Positions 1-9,525 of a stretch of DNA of 64,000 bases are shown piece by piece (within the stretch, counting starts at the first letter, position 1; every line of letters starts with the position of its first letter). This DNA is from Fuerstiella sp. (GTDB taxonomy: Bacteria; Planctomycetota; Planctomycetia; Planctomycetales; Planctomycetaceae), in assembly GCA_029245955.1 (NCBI GenBank), contig JAQWOH010000049.1, positions 1-64,000 on the forward strand. Direction: 5' to 3'. The notes below the pieces were generated by a model. The model worked only from the letters and a program-made list of their open reading frames with translations. It did not search any database and was not told the DNA's origin. The translations under genes were made by a program, and so were the position numbers.

Positions 1-57
1 GCCGTATGGTGGGTGAGTGGCCGTATGGTGGGTGAGTGGCCGTATGGTGGGTGAGTG
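1..57. repeat. 19-bp tandem repeat, three copies
   Basis: Three perfect head-to-tail copies of a 19-bp G-rich unit (GCCGTATGGTGGGTGAGTG) lie at 1-19, 20-38 and 39-57. A degenerate fourth copy (GTCGTAT) follows at 58-64. The array reaches the window edge, so its full copy number is unknown. The strand asymmetry (almost no C on the plus strand) is typical of slippage-prone minisatellites. No protein function is evident. Confidence 0.85.
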
Positions 58-64
58 GTCGTAT

Positions 65-678
65 CGCTTCAGGACCAACGTGTTGTCTGATTCAATTTGC
101 ACGTACTGTCTGTTGATGATATCCGCTTTTAACAGTCGACCAGAGAAAACGGTTGAAGAAGGGATGGTGACAAACCCGCATATTGGGGGTATGCCGTGAT
201 GCGGTCCCAGCGGTGAGAATTATGGTGCGGGATTACCAGCATCAGCCGAGAGTGGTTCGGAGTGTCAGACCGTGCACAAATTACCGCGCACTCAGAAAGC
301 AGTTCCGAGAGACGGATTGCATACCGGAAAGCCAATCGCATGAGTACGACGGACCGCCGGTCCAACTGCTGGAGATGTTCCTCATCCCTGAACTGGTCAA
401 TCACAGCCTTGCGTGGTACTCACAGCGGGACAGCGACGACAAGCGTCTGGAAGACGAGCCGGACACCACACGACTGAAGAAAATCGGACACATGCTCCGG
501 GCAGTACAAACCGACGGCACCGCGTAACTAGCGGAAGATAAGCAAGAAAGAACGGAACAACTGCAGATGCTGGAGGGGCGGAATTGCATGCTCACACCGT
601 GGAACGCTGGCGGTTTCAGACCGACGTGAGAACGCACTGTTCAATATCAGACGTCGTTCACGGCAACACAGCGATGCT
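65..678. other. Gene-poor stretch, nothing recognised
   Basis: No frame here carries a recognisable domain or a convincing start with a ribosome binding site. The longest open frame (183-527, plus) has low-complexity, shadow-like composition. Given the transposase relic just downstream, this is most likely degraded mobile DNA or spacer. Confidence 0.5.
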
Positions 679-957
679 GAATCATTCCGTCAAGAACAAA
701 TCGACGAAATGCTCAATCGAGAATTGTTCCGGGGCCTGAACGATGTTCGCCACGTCATCCACCTCTGGCGTCTTGACTCAACCAGCAGCGATGGCCTTGC
801 GCCGTGGACGATCAGCCCGCAGTTGCGTTTCGGGCTGATCATGTTTTGCAGGACGCCACGGCACTGGAGCCTTCACGTCACGATCCTCGCGCGGACCCCG
901 AATTCTTTCATTCGGGGCGGGAGAGATCACCTGTTTTTGGTTGGTACAGCGATCTGA
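679..957 (+). pseudogene. IS3-family transposase orfB C-terminal relic
   Basis: In the frame beginning at 679 the translation reads ESFRQEQIDEMLNRELF, then a short segment ending in WRLD. This parallels the last conserved block of IS3-family DDE transposases, where ESF..R.R.E.LN...F is followed by ..A...I..WR.DYN..RPHSSLG. The YN..RPHSSLG part is already lost, and the frame then runs through unrelated residues to 957. There is no start codon, no upstream catalytic domain and no detectable inverted repeat, so this is a fossil fragment. The family call rests on pattern recognition of a short motif. Confidence 0.45.
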
Positions 958-1224
958 AACCGACCATCACCAGAAAGTAATTCTTCACTGTTGTGCTGCC
1001 CGGGCCTTTGTGAATACAGCCGGATTGCCATAAATACTCGAATAGTGAGCGATGCGATGAACGAACCACATGGCGCGTACACTTGATCAAATGTTGCCTG
1101 AGGGCACGTCAAGCCTGTCGGTTTCACGCTGTTATGCCAGACGTCACTGTGTGCCCGCGATGTTCGGTTATGATCTTCTGTGTGGGTGCCATGGCGTGAG
1201 TAAACATCAATTGAAAGGTTTCCA

Positions 1225-2184
1225 ATGTGTATTTTCGCTCAGCCGGTCGTTTCTGTCACGGACACCAATATTTTTGCCAGACTGCTGCCGGATGGATGGC
1301 AGTCTGTTGTTTACCAGATGAAATTCGAAACGAAAGAAAACAACGCGATTATCCTGCCTTTGCCGGTTCAGCTTCCCGTGACTGAAGAAAACTCGCTTCA
1401 ATTCATCTCGCTTGCAGGGCAGACACAATTCTTCACGGATCTGAATGATGGGTTTCCGCTGGAAAGGCCCATGCCTGAGTCCTTTTCCCGCGGTATTGAT
1501 TTCCAGGTGGACGTACAGGAATCAAACCTGCAGGTTCATGACGTGGGTGAATTCATAGCGTCATTTGTCCCGAGCATTCCCGATTTTGATCGACTGGACG
1601 AGCGGTTTCGAATTCCACCGGAATCATGGGCTAAGATTCCTCAATACTCGGACTTTGGATTTGCAGTATTTCGACTGAAGTCGCTGAGAGGCAAGCCTCA
1701 CCCGATGGCTTTTAAGTTTCGTTCGCGGCTGAACGATCCGCAAGGCGGTTCTGTCTTTTTTCCGACTGTCCATATTCACGACGGCGAAGTGCACGATCGA
1801 GAACATTTTGATCACACGTTATTCTTGCAGGCCCCTGAATTTGATAAAGCCTGCGGAAAGTACAAGCAGCAAACACGTTTAGTGGCCGACGCCGCAACGG
1901 GATACGTCCGCTCAAAATGGACTGCCGGCAACTTCTGCGACATTTCCGGCAGTCGCGGTATCGTTGCGGCAGACGCTCTTGTGCACCGGTTGCAAATGCG
2001 TGGCACACTCAAGAACGCTGATGTTTTGGCGAACCTCAATCTGTCACATGCGCGACGCCTCTCCGGGCTTTCTCAAGTTGAGGGCGGGGTTGCCGCGGTT
2101 GGTCTGGCCGGACTGTGGGGGCTTAAGTGGTTTTGCGATCGGCGAAGCTTTGTCGCGGAAACGCACGCCGCCAAAACATCGTAA
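1225..2184 (+). CDS. Conserved hypothetical protein (MCIF... family)
   Basis: This 319-residue protein starts at the ATG at 1225, with a GAAAGG about 7 bases upstream. The N-terminus (MCIFAQPVVSVTDTNIFARL) and the long soluble body resemble a conserved bacterial hypothetical family that I recall but cannot name functionally. It has a segment rich in metal-ligand-type residues around residues 190-205 (HIHDGEVHDREHFDH), which would suit metal binding; that is inference only. There is no signal peptide. A short hydrophobic stretch near residues 290-303 is followed by basic residues and could be a tail anchor. It stands alone, with degenerate DNA upstream and a 280-bp spacer before the convergent DUF1501 gene. 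Codon use and the absence of competing frames support a real gene. Confidence 0.75.
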   Translation: MCIFAQPVVSVTDTNIFARLLPDGWQSVVYQMKFETKENNAIILPLPVQLPVTEENSLQFISLAGQTQFFTDLNDGFPLERPMPESFSRGIDFQVDVQESNLQVHDVGEFIASFVPSIPDFDRLDERFRIPPESWAKIPQYSDFGFAVFRLKSLRGKPHPMAFKFRSRLNDPQGGSVFFPTVHIHDGEVHDREHFDHTLFLQAPEFDKACGKYKQQTRLVADAATGYVRSKWTAGNFCDISGSRGIVAADALVHRLQMRGTLKNADVLANLNLSHARRLSGLSQVEGGVAAVGLAGLWGLKWFCDRRSFVAETHAAKTS

Positions 2185-2463
2185 AATTACTCCCCGGATC
2201 AGATCAATGATGCGAAATGACTACGGGCATACATCGGAGTCGTCGGGCACGGGGATTTGAAAGCAACGTTACGTTCAAACAAGACCGTGACATGGACGAT
2301 GTAACTGACAGAGGGCAAAGTCAATCTCAAACGCCTCCTCGTGAACCGTCAACCACGCTCCAGCGAAGATTCCTTCCAGCCGGAACGCCGCACTATCTGC
2401 CCGCCACGCGCAATACATTCTGACTGCCATATACTGACTCAGTGTCGCCATGTTCTGTTTCCG

Positions 2464-3849
2464 TCACGCGATGATTTCCGGTATCAATTCTCCGCCGAAC
2501 TGTGAGAGCTGCTTGTAGCGGCCCGCGTGAAAGTAGGTTAACTTGTTGTCGTCCAGTCCCAACAGGTGCAGCATCGTAATGTGAACGTCGCGGATCGGGT
2601 GCACGACGTCCACTGCTTCCGCGCCAATTTCGTCTGTTGCTCCGACTGCCGTTCCGGCTTTGGTGCCTCCGCCCGCGAACCACATGTTCATGGCATCGGC
2701 GTTGTGGCCGCGGCCCAGCGAAGTGACTCCACCGCGATAGTTATTGTCGGGAGTCCGTCCGAACTCCCCGGTCCAGACGACAAGAGTATCTTCCAGCAAA
2801 CCTCGATCTTTCAGGTCTTTGATCAGCGCCGCCACTGGCTGATCAACACTGGAAATTCGGGACGAGTGGCCTTTTTCCAGATAGTCGTGGCTGTCCCAGC
2901 CACCAGAGAAGATCTGCACAAACCGAACACCTTCTTCAACCAGCCGCCGCGCCATCATGCATTGCCGGCCAAAGTCGGCCGTTTCCTTCCGTTCCAGACC
3001 ATAGGCCTTCTGCAGATGCTCAGGTTCGCTGGCGATATCAATGACACCGGGCACGGCCATCTGCATGCGATATGCCAGCTCATAGCTTTCCATGCGAGCC
3101 TGCAAGTCAGCATGCTCAGGATGCGTTTTCGCATGATCGGCATTCAGCAGGGCAAGCTGATCGAGCGCCTTGCGCTGATGCTCTCGCGTCTTGAAGTTCG
3201 GTGGATTAAGGTCGAGGATTGGCGGCCCCGTCGAACGCAACCGTGTACCCTGGTAGTGGGCTGGCAGAAATCCGTTAGTCCAGTTGGCCGGGCCGGCCTG
3301 GGGCAATGCCAGCTCCGTCATCACGACATAACCCGGCAGGTTCTGGTTTTCCGACCCGAGACCATACGTTACCCATGAACCGACGCCCGGGTCTCCTCCC
3401 AGCCGACTACCGGTGTTCATGTGCAGCAGCGCTTCCGGGTGATTGAGCGATTCCGCTTTACAGCCACGATAGACACAGAGTTCGTCGGCCACATCAGGAT
3501 TAGCGAGAAACTGCCACTGGTCGGACATCTCGATGCCGGAGTTGCCAACCTTGCGAGACTTGAACGGGCTGCCGACGTAAAATCGCTTTCCTTTGGCCAA
3601 ACCTTTTGTGCGTTTGGATGCTTTCAGGTGCAGCCTGTTAAGCTCTGGTTTTGGATCGAAGGTGTCAATGTGTGACGGCCCACCCTCCATGAATAACATA
3701 ATGACGGCCTTGGCCTTGGCATCATGCATCGGCTTTCGGGCAGCAAGCGGACCGAGCGACTTTTCAGCAGCCTGCAGATCAGTCAGCGCGAGAGCTCCCA
3801 GTGATGCGCCGAGTCCATACAGGAAGTCGCGACGTGGAATCGTGGCCAT
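2464..3849 (-). CDS. DUF1501 family exported protein
   Basis: This 461-residue protein belongs to DUF1501, an alkaline-phosphatase/sulfatase-superfamily-like group abundant in planctomycetes and of unknown substrate. The start chosen is the ATG at 3849, giving MATIPRRDFLYGLGASLG, a good Tat signal peptide. A TTG at 3906 would add 19 residues and overlap the upstream stop. Family hallmarks are visible: an EGGPSHIDTFDPKPE block near residue 54, RRLVEEGVRFVQ, GGWDSHDY, TGEFGRTPD and the C-terminal DVHITMLHLLGLD. It lies directly downstream of the DUF1549/DUF1553 gene on the same strand, the usual pairing, so the two are probably co-transcribed and work together in the periplasm or paryphoplasm. 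Confidence 0.93.
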   Translation of the reverse strand: MATIPRRDFLYGLGASLGALALTDLQAAEKSLGPLAARKPMHDAKAKAVIMLFMEGGPSHIDTFDPKPELNRLHLKASKRTKGLAKGKRFYVGSPFKSRKVGNSGIEMSDQWQFLANPDVADELCVYRGCKAESLNHPEALLHMNTGSRLGGDPGVGSWVTYGLGSENQNLPGYVVMTELALPQAGPANWTNGFLPAHYQGTRLRSTGPPILDLNPPNFKTREHQRKALDQLALLNADHAKTHPEHADLQARMESYELAYRMQMAVPGVIDIASEPEHLQKAYGLERKETADFGRQCMMARRLVEEGVRFVQIFSGGWDSHDYLEKGHSSRISSVDQPVAALIKDLKDRGLLEDTLVVWTGEFGRTPDNNYRGGVTSLGRGHNADAMNMWFAGGGTKAGTAVGATDEIGAEAVDVVHPIRDVHITMLHLLGLDDNKLTYFHAGRYKQLSQFGGELIPEIIA

Positions 3850-3902
3850 TTGCAATCTCGATTTCGTTATAACTGGGGTGATACGCCTTACGCGAATATT
3901 GA

Positions 3903-6707
3903 TCAATAGATGTAAACGAATTCGTTGGAATTCAGCAGCACCAGACAGACGTCTGCTAACGCTCGCGTGTCAGCGTCGACTGTCCACGGCTTCGCGTCAG
4001 GCACGTAGTCTTCGTACACATTCAGCTTCTCAATGAACTCGAATGGTTCACCGGTCAACTCTTCCACCAGTGAACGCACGACCTGAGTCGGGTACTTCAC
4101 TTCTTCCGGTTTGTGTTGGCGGTGGTAAGCCTGCATCTGCTGCAGATAGGTGTGCAGACGAGACTGTTCCTTCGGCGTCGGAACTCGACTGAATGTTAAC
4201 TGCGTAGCTCGTCGAATCCACTCGGCAGTGTCGCCCGGGCTTTCCTTCTGAACGCGTAATGCCATGGCAATCGATCGATCGGTCATAACATCACTGTTAA
4301 GCAGTGTAAATGCCTGAGGCGTCACCGCAGCTGAATCCCGCATCTCGCAGGACTCGTTGGGATTCGGCAGATTCATGATTTCAAGCAACGGGTCGGCCTG
4401 CCCCCGAACGCGGTAGGCGTAGATTGTGCGGCGATTGCGTTCGGCCGGTGTTCGCGATGGCTGATGGGCGGGGGCAATCGAAAACTGAATCATACGAGGC
4501 TGCAGCGCGACCGCCATATTGATCTCCGGCATGATGGGTACACCGCCCATTTCCTGGTTGAGTTCACCACTGACAAGCAAGGTGCTGTCGCGCAGCTCCT
4601 CGGCGCTCAGGCGACGAGCCGGGTAGGTTGCCAACAGTTTGTTGTCGGGGTCGGCTGCAGCCTGCTGTTCTGCATCGACCGGCATTCCGGACCGGCGATA
4701 CACGTCTGATGTCATTATCAGGCGATGCAGACGTTTGATCTTCCAGCCATTTTCAATGAAGTTTTTCGTGAGCCAGTCAAGCATTTCCGGATGTGTTGGC
4801 TTGCTGCCCGTCGCCCCGAAGTTGTTGGCGGTCTTCACAATGCCGTTGCCAAAGTGATGTTGCCAGACGCGGTTGACGATTGATCGCGCCGTCAGTGGAT
4901 TTCTGTCATCAGCGACCCATCCGGCAAACGCCAGTCGCCGCCCCTTCAACTCGTCGGTGATGCTCCACGGATTGTCACTGTTCGGGGTCGCGTGAAGCCC
5001 CGTGGCGCTCAAAACACCAGGTTTCACGGCATCTGCCGGGGCTTCCAGCGAACCGCCGGCCAGAATAAAGTTCTGAGGTCGCCACTGTGCATTGATCTGT
5101 TTCGGCAGACGCAGTTTTCGCCCGTTCTTGAAGTCGTCCTGCCCACTATAAACTCCCTGCGCCATGGGCTCATATCGTTCCAGTCGGCGTTGCCAGATCC
5201 AGACGTCCTGTTCGCGGACTTTCTTCATGCCTTTTTCTTCGGGACTCAGCCCCACGTGCCGCGGTGGTTTCTGATCTTCCGGATCATTCTTCCGCGCGTT
5301 CTCGTTCTTGTACGGAAGCTTGTGTTCGGCATACCATAATCTCGCGGCCGCTTCCTGTTTGTCCTGTATCAGCTTCTGCTGTCCCTTCGCGTATGCCAGC
5401 AAATCTTCCACCAGCTCTCGCTTTTCAGAAAAACCGTTACGGTTCTCATTTGGCAGGAACGCGGCATCCACCTCTGCCGGCTGGGTTGTCGCAAATGCGG
5501 AATACATACTGTAATAGTCACGGGTCGGCAGCGGATCGAACTTGTGATCGTGGCACTTGCAGCATCTCATAGGCAACGAAAGAAATGCCTGACCGACACT
5601 ATGGACCAGATCATCAAGGTACGCCTGCCGCGCCTCTTCTTGAGGGATCATTGCTGTCCCCCACGGCCCCATCCGCAGCAATCCCGTTGCTATCGTTGCC
5701 TCTGCGTCATCCGGTCGAAGCTCGTCGCCGGCCAGTTGTTCCATAATGAAATCGTTGAAGGGCTTGTCTGCGTTGAAGGACCGAATCACATAGTCGCGGT
5801 AGCGCCATGCATTGGAACGTTCGTAGTCGTTTGAGAATCCGGCAGTGTCGGCGTATCGCACGACGTCCAGCCAGTGTTGTGCCCAGCGCTCGCCATAGCG
5901 GTCGCTGGTAATAAGTCTTTCAAGAAGATCGCTCCAGGCATTTTTCGGATCGGAATCCCACGCCTTCCGAAACTGAAACACTTCCCTCGGTGTCGGCGGT
6001 AATCCGGTAAGATCGAACGTCGCTCGACGAATCAATGTCCGAACGTCTGCCTGGGGTGCCGCCTGCAGTTCAGCTGTCGCCAAACGCTCAGCAACGAACG
6101 CATCGACCGGGTGTCCGCCACCGTCCGGAACGGTGACGTGCTTCACCGGCTGGAAAGCCCAGATGTCATTCTTCTGATATCGACGATACGTCCAGTCATC
6201 TCCGACACCACCACTCGTGTGGGCAATGACGCCATCCTCATTTTCCCGAACCGACCATTCTGTTTTCTGAATGGCCAGCTGACGTTCTGCATCGGGCCAG
6301 GGGGCCCCGGCGGCGATCCACTTGCTGAAGTACTCTGTTTCTTCTTTGCTGAGACGATCGGTTTCTTTGGGCGGCATCTCATAGCCATCCCACAGCAGCG
6401 CCCGATACAGAGGACTGTCCTGCGGTTTGCCAGGCACAAGAGCTGTTTTTCCAGACTCGCCGCCTCGGATCATCTTAGCACGAGTCAGAAGGTCGTAGTC
6501 GGCTCGGATATCTTCCGGATCCCGGCCGTGGCAGCCAAAACACTTGTCTTTCAGCAGAGGCAGGATCTTGAGCGTAAACAGCCGGTTGGCACGGGTTTCC
6601 GACAGCACCGGCGCAGTCTCATCGGCGCGACCGATCTGCGATGCGCTCCTCACCAGGGTCAAACCGAGCAGAACTGCGACGAGGGGACGATTGTTACGGC
6701 TTACCAT
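3903..6707 (-). CDS. DUF1549/DUF1553 protein with N-terminal cytochrome c-like domain
   Basis: This 934-residue exported protein starts at the ATG at 6707 (MVSRNNRPLVAVLLGLTL), which provides a signal peptide. An upstream in-frame start at 6779 would only add residues from the decayed neighbour. Order of domains: a planctomycete cytochrome c-like domain with CFGCHG (CxxCH haem motif) about 50 residues after the signal and a distal MPP methionine; DUF1549 (about 190-400) with the ERWAQHWLDVVRYADT block and a CCKCHDHKFDP motif; and DUF1553 in the C-terminal third (NPLTARSIVNRVWQHHFG, GNGIVKTANNFG). The start lies inside the last codons of the ancestral LamG frame, implying translational coupling in the intact operon. 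It is followed by a DUF1501 partner. The enzymatic role of this family is not established; a link to polysaccharide breakdown is often inferred. Confidence 0.93.
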   Translation of the reverse strand: MVSRNNRPLVAVLLGLTLVRSASQIGRADETAPVLSETRANRLFTLKILPLLKDKCFGCHGRDPEDIRADYDLLTRAKMIRGGESGKTALVPGKPQDSPLYRALLWDGYEMPPKETDRLSKEETEYFSKWIAAGAPWPDAERQLAIQKTEWSVRENEDGVIAHTSGGVGDDWTYRRYQKNDIWAFQPVKHVTVPDGGGHPVDAFVAERLATAELQAAPQADVRTLIRRATFDLTGLPPTPREVFQFRKAWDSDPKNAWSDLLERLITSDRYGERWAQHWLDVVRYADTAGFSNDYERSNAWRYRDYVIRSFNADKPFNDFIMEQLAGDELRPDDAEATIATGLLRMGPWGTAMIPQEEARQAYLDDLVHSVGQAFLSLPMRCCKCHDHKFDPLPTRDYYSMYSAFATTQPAEVDAAFLPNENRNGFSEKRELVEDLLAYAKGQQKLIQDKQEAAARLWYAEHKLPYKNENARKNDPEDQKPPRHVGLSPEEKGMKKVREQDVWIWQRRLERYEPMAQGVYSGQDDFKNGRKLRLPKQINAQWRPQNFILAGGSLEAPADAVKPGVLSATGLHATPNSDNPWSITDELKGRRLAFAGWVADDRNPLTARSIVNRVWQHHFGNGIVKTANNFGATGSKPTHPEMLDWLTKNFIENGWKIKRLHRLIMTSDVYRRSGMPVDAEQQAAADPDNKLLATYPARRLSAEELRDSTLLVSGELNQEMGGVPIMPEINMAVALQPRMIQFSIAPAHQPSRTPAERNRRTIYAYRVRGQADPLLEIMNLPNPNESCEMRDSAAVTPQAFTLLNSDVMTDRSIAMALRVQKESPGDTAEWIRRATQLTFSRVPTPKEQSRLHTYLQQMQAYHRQHKPEEVKYPTQVVRSLVEELTGEPFEFIEKLNVYEDYVPDAKPWTVDADTRALADVCLVLLNSNEFVYIY

Positions 6708-7897
6708 TGTTATATATCTCCATGATCTCGTCGGCCGAGAGTGCGGCGGCGAATATTGCAAATTCGTCGATGCTGCCATTTAGATTCCTGATGGCAAACC
6801 GTAAAGAACAACTGACCCGTATCCAGAATCTGCCAGTGCGGCTCACCCTGGTTGTAATGATCCGTGAGGAACAGCGAATTGTCCCAGCGATCGAGGCTGT
6901 CAATCTTTACCCAGCACGTGAACGTCAGCGAATTGAACTCACCTTGAATCTGCACGCGGCCCCGATCACCGGGCTGTTTGAATTCCAGACCGTCCTTCGA
7001 CGCCCAGCGGCCTGCCACGCGGTGAGCACCAACGATGGCCCGATCGAGTTCACTTTTTCCCGGCACGAGACTGCTCTTGAGTCGCCGCAGCCAGTCACCG
7101 TCCTGATGAAAAGCATAGTACGTGATCAGCCGCCGATCGCGACGCAGTTGCTCGGACCATGTCTTCCACCGTTCACAGTGTTCATCCCGGTGGCCCTCGG
7201 CACGTGCCTCAAACGCTGCGATATCGAGAAAACGGCCAGGTGTCATTTCGGCCTCGGAGTAGGTACCGTCAGGCGAGCGGACAACAGCCGTGCACGACGT
7301 GAGTAACCTGATCTCAGTTGTGGTCTGCTGCAGTTCGACTTCGCCGCCAAAAACCTGCACGCCGGCACCCTCCGGAGAAACGGACAGCCCAAATTCCGTT
7401 CCCGGATCGACGACTTTCATGTCGTCAATTTCCAATGAAAATTCGCGGGCCGCGGGAGGCATCTGCGCCCGCATCCGACCGCTTCGTACACGTGCCAGCA
7501 ACGGTGAACGTAAATCCAGGTCAACCGGCGCTTCGACAACGACCGTTGCGCCACAGAAAAACTTAATCTGAGCAAGGCCGGGGTCGATGTGTTCCGCCTG
7601 TCGCTGCGTTTCACCGCTGATCGTCCTGGCCAGTTCTGCATCCAACAGTATCCTGTCCCGCTTGTGATCCCGTAAATGAGCCTTCACCTGAAACGGAACA
7701 ATGGCAAACGCCCACGGCAGAAACGGCGTTCCTGCGTCAAATTCAACAAGCTTTCGCCAAAGCACAATGTTAGTTTCCTGCACCTCGTCCGCCGTCCGGC
7801 TATGATCCCCCAGCAGCGAATATACGCATCCGTAGAGTCGATGTTGATTTTTAGTAAGCTGGTGAACAATATATTCCAACTTGTCCGATTGATCCAT
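6694..7897 (-). pseudogene. Deletion-fused ECF sigma factor / FecR-LamG protein
   Basis: The ATG at 7897 (MDQSDKLEYIVHQLTKNQHR) opens a sigma-70 region 2 domain of the planctomycete ECF type: a VQETNIVLWRK core, then FLPWAFAI and AHLRDHKRDR, ending near residue 100. Region 4, needed for -35 recognition, is missing. The frame passes directly into the middle of a FecR-like domain (FFCGATVVVEAP through VDPGTEFGLSV) and then a LamG-like domain (LTFTCWVKIDSLDRWDNSLF). Around 6785-6800 the frame is lost: the LamG tail (RFAIRNLNGSIDEFAIF to IYNNGKP, stop at 6694) continues in another frame, while the original frame drifts to 6710. In relatives the sigma factor and the membrane FecR/LamG protein are separate adjacent genes upstream of DUF1549/1553. 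Two deletions explain this locus; an assembly error is the alternative. Confidence 0.8.
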
Positions 7898-8387
7898 GAC
7901 GTCCACCAATGCCTACATTTACCACTAAACACACTCAGGTTACATGGAATCGGAGGAATTTCCCGATGCCTCATTCTTGTGAGGTTCGCTGGAGAGCAAC
8001 AGCATTGCACTGTGTGAACTCGAAATGGGAAAAGCAAACCGGACTCAGGGGCCCGGCTGATTCGCAGTTGCGCCTGATCAAGTTCTCAGATCTTCAACGT
8101 CTGCAGGCCACAGTGGATACCAGCGTTGTAGTTCGGGAAGATGCTTGACGCCGACGCTCAACGATTGCGACAGGCCCCGGCAACAACTGAGCCGGCGTGG
8201 GTTATTACTTAATGCGACATACCTGTCGCCAGGTGACCTCCGGCGATTTTCTGGCCCGTGAGGTCAAGAAACTCGGCTGAAGTTTGATCGCTGTGAAACA
8301 AGGGACTACGGGCACGCCAGAGTTTCGCATCGCAGCTGCCTGATTTCATTTCTCGACATCGGAAACCGGCGATTTTCGGTTGCGAAC
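7898..8387. other. Non-coding stretch, no gene recognised
   Basis: This spacer between the decayed sigma-factor gene and the transposase relic carries only short shadow frames (for example 7909-8148, plus). No domain, ribosome binding site or convincing RNA structure was seen. It should contain the promoter of the sigma/DUF1549/DUF1501 operon, transcribed leftwards, but I could not identify one. Confidence 0.4.
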
Positions 8388-8650
8388 ATGTCATTTCGGC
8401 TCCACCCCTGGCACATCGTGCTTGCAGCGCTGTGTGGCCTCGTCAAGCTGCGTCAGTAGCAGATCATCCAGTTCCAGAACGCACAGATTGAGGTCCTGGC
8501 GAAGAAGTTGAAAAAGAGCCGCACCAATAGTGGCCATTCTGCGGTGAAGCTGCGTGCTCAGTTGAAACAGACGCGGATTTGCTCTGCGTCGGTCGAATCC
8601 GACCGTCAACATTCGACCGAAATCGTAAACGGTTTTTCTCACTAACACCT
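8388..8650 (+). pseudogene. Integrase-type transposase N-terminal relic
   Basis: From the ATG at 8388 the frame reads MSFRLHPWHIVLAALCGLV, then KLRQ, an in-frame TAG at 8457-8459, and continues QQIIQFQNAQIEVLAKKL. This matches the start of a planctomycete integrase/DDE transposase group with N-termini of the type PWHIVLAALCGLVNRRQQQIIEFQN. After about residue 45 the similarity fades and the frame closes near 8643. The nonsense codon and the missing catalytic core show it is dead. Family assignment rests on pattern memory. Confidence 0.55.
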
Positions 8651-9525
8651 GACTGTCGAAAAATTATTCTGGCGTCGCAGCTTTTGATCCTACGGAGAGA
8701 CGACATTCGGACGGAACTGGAAACATCGAAGGTTCGGCCGAGGGATCCGAGACTGAAGAGGAACCGTAAACGTCATTGCCACGTTCATACTTTGCCGACA
8801 CCTGCGAGCTGCTGAACGAGTCTCTGAGTTGAAAACAGCAAGCCGCATCCCAGAGCGGCAGCATTCTCTTCGACCACGGGTGGTTTTCCAGCTCACGCGG
8901 CGAGGCGAACACCGATGCCGATCTGCATTTGAGGTGTCACAACCTGCGGATGCCGACTCACGGCCCAACTGACAAGTACTCGCGCCCAAAACTCTCATAG
9001 GTTGTGGTGGTCGGCATGGAAGTTCCGCTCCCGATTATCGTCGTCCGACGCAGGCTGGGGGCGACTCGAACATGTATTCCGCTTAGTTAGTCCGCAGGCC
9101 GGAGCACGTTACGCGCTGGTCGGGGAAACGCAGTAACAGAGGTACTACAGTGAATGAACTTTTCCTGATTTACGGTGCCGTGTCGCCCCATCGTCTGCGA
9201 TTCGGGCTATCGATCGTCCGTTTTTCGAGTGTTCATAGAGACTTCGATTACGTTTTCTTACGATCTTGTGCGCCGTTTCGGGTCGACAACCGAGCGTCAG
9301 TTCGTATCTGCCTGCGGCCATGCCGCATTTGGACATTGGTCGTGTGTGCTGGTGATTTTGGGTAATGCTAATCACCACTTTCCGGGTGATTTGAGCTTCC
9401 GGCTTGCCCCGTGTCGGAAATCGTTGACAATCGCAAGCTGGAAGCATACGCAATACTTAGTTGCTGAGACCGATTCGACTCCCGATGGCCGTGGAGCAGC
9501 GGAAGTACTTCTGAAAGACGCAACA
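8651..9525. other. Gene-poor stretch upstream of the serine hydrolase
   Basis: Open frames here (including the plus frame running from 9175 into the hydrolase) lack domain similarity, and the residues before 9526 have shadow-like composition. This is probably a mixture of decayed insertion sequence and the hydrolase promoter. Nothing specific can be supported. Confidence 0.4.

Noticed and set aside
183..527. 114-residue plus-strand open frame near the window start
   Set aside because: No recognisable domain; overlapping frames on both strands are equally open, as expected by chance.
2566..3378. 270-residue plus-strand open frame opposite the DUF1501 gene
   Set aside because: Fully antisense to a gene with strong family motifs.
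9175..9525. 117-residue N-terminal extension of the serine hydrolase
   Set aside because: The extension has shadow-like composition, and a clear signal peptide begins at the ATG at 9526.
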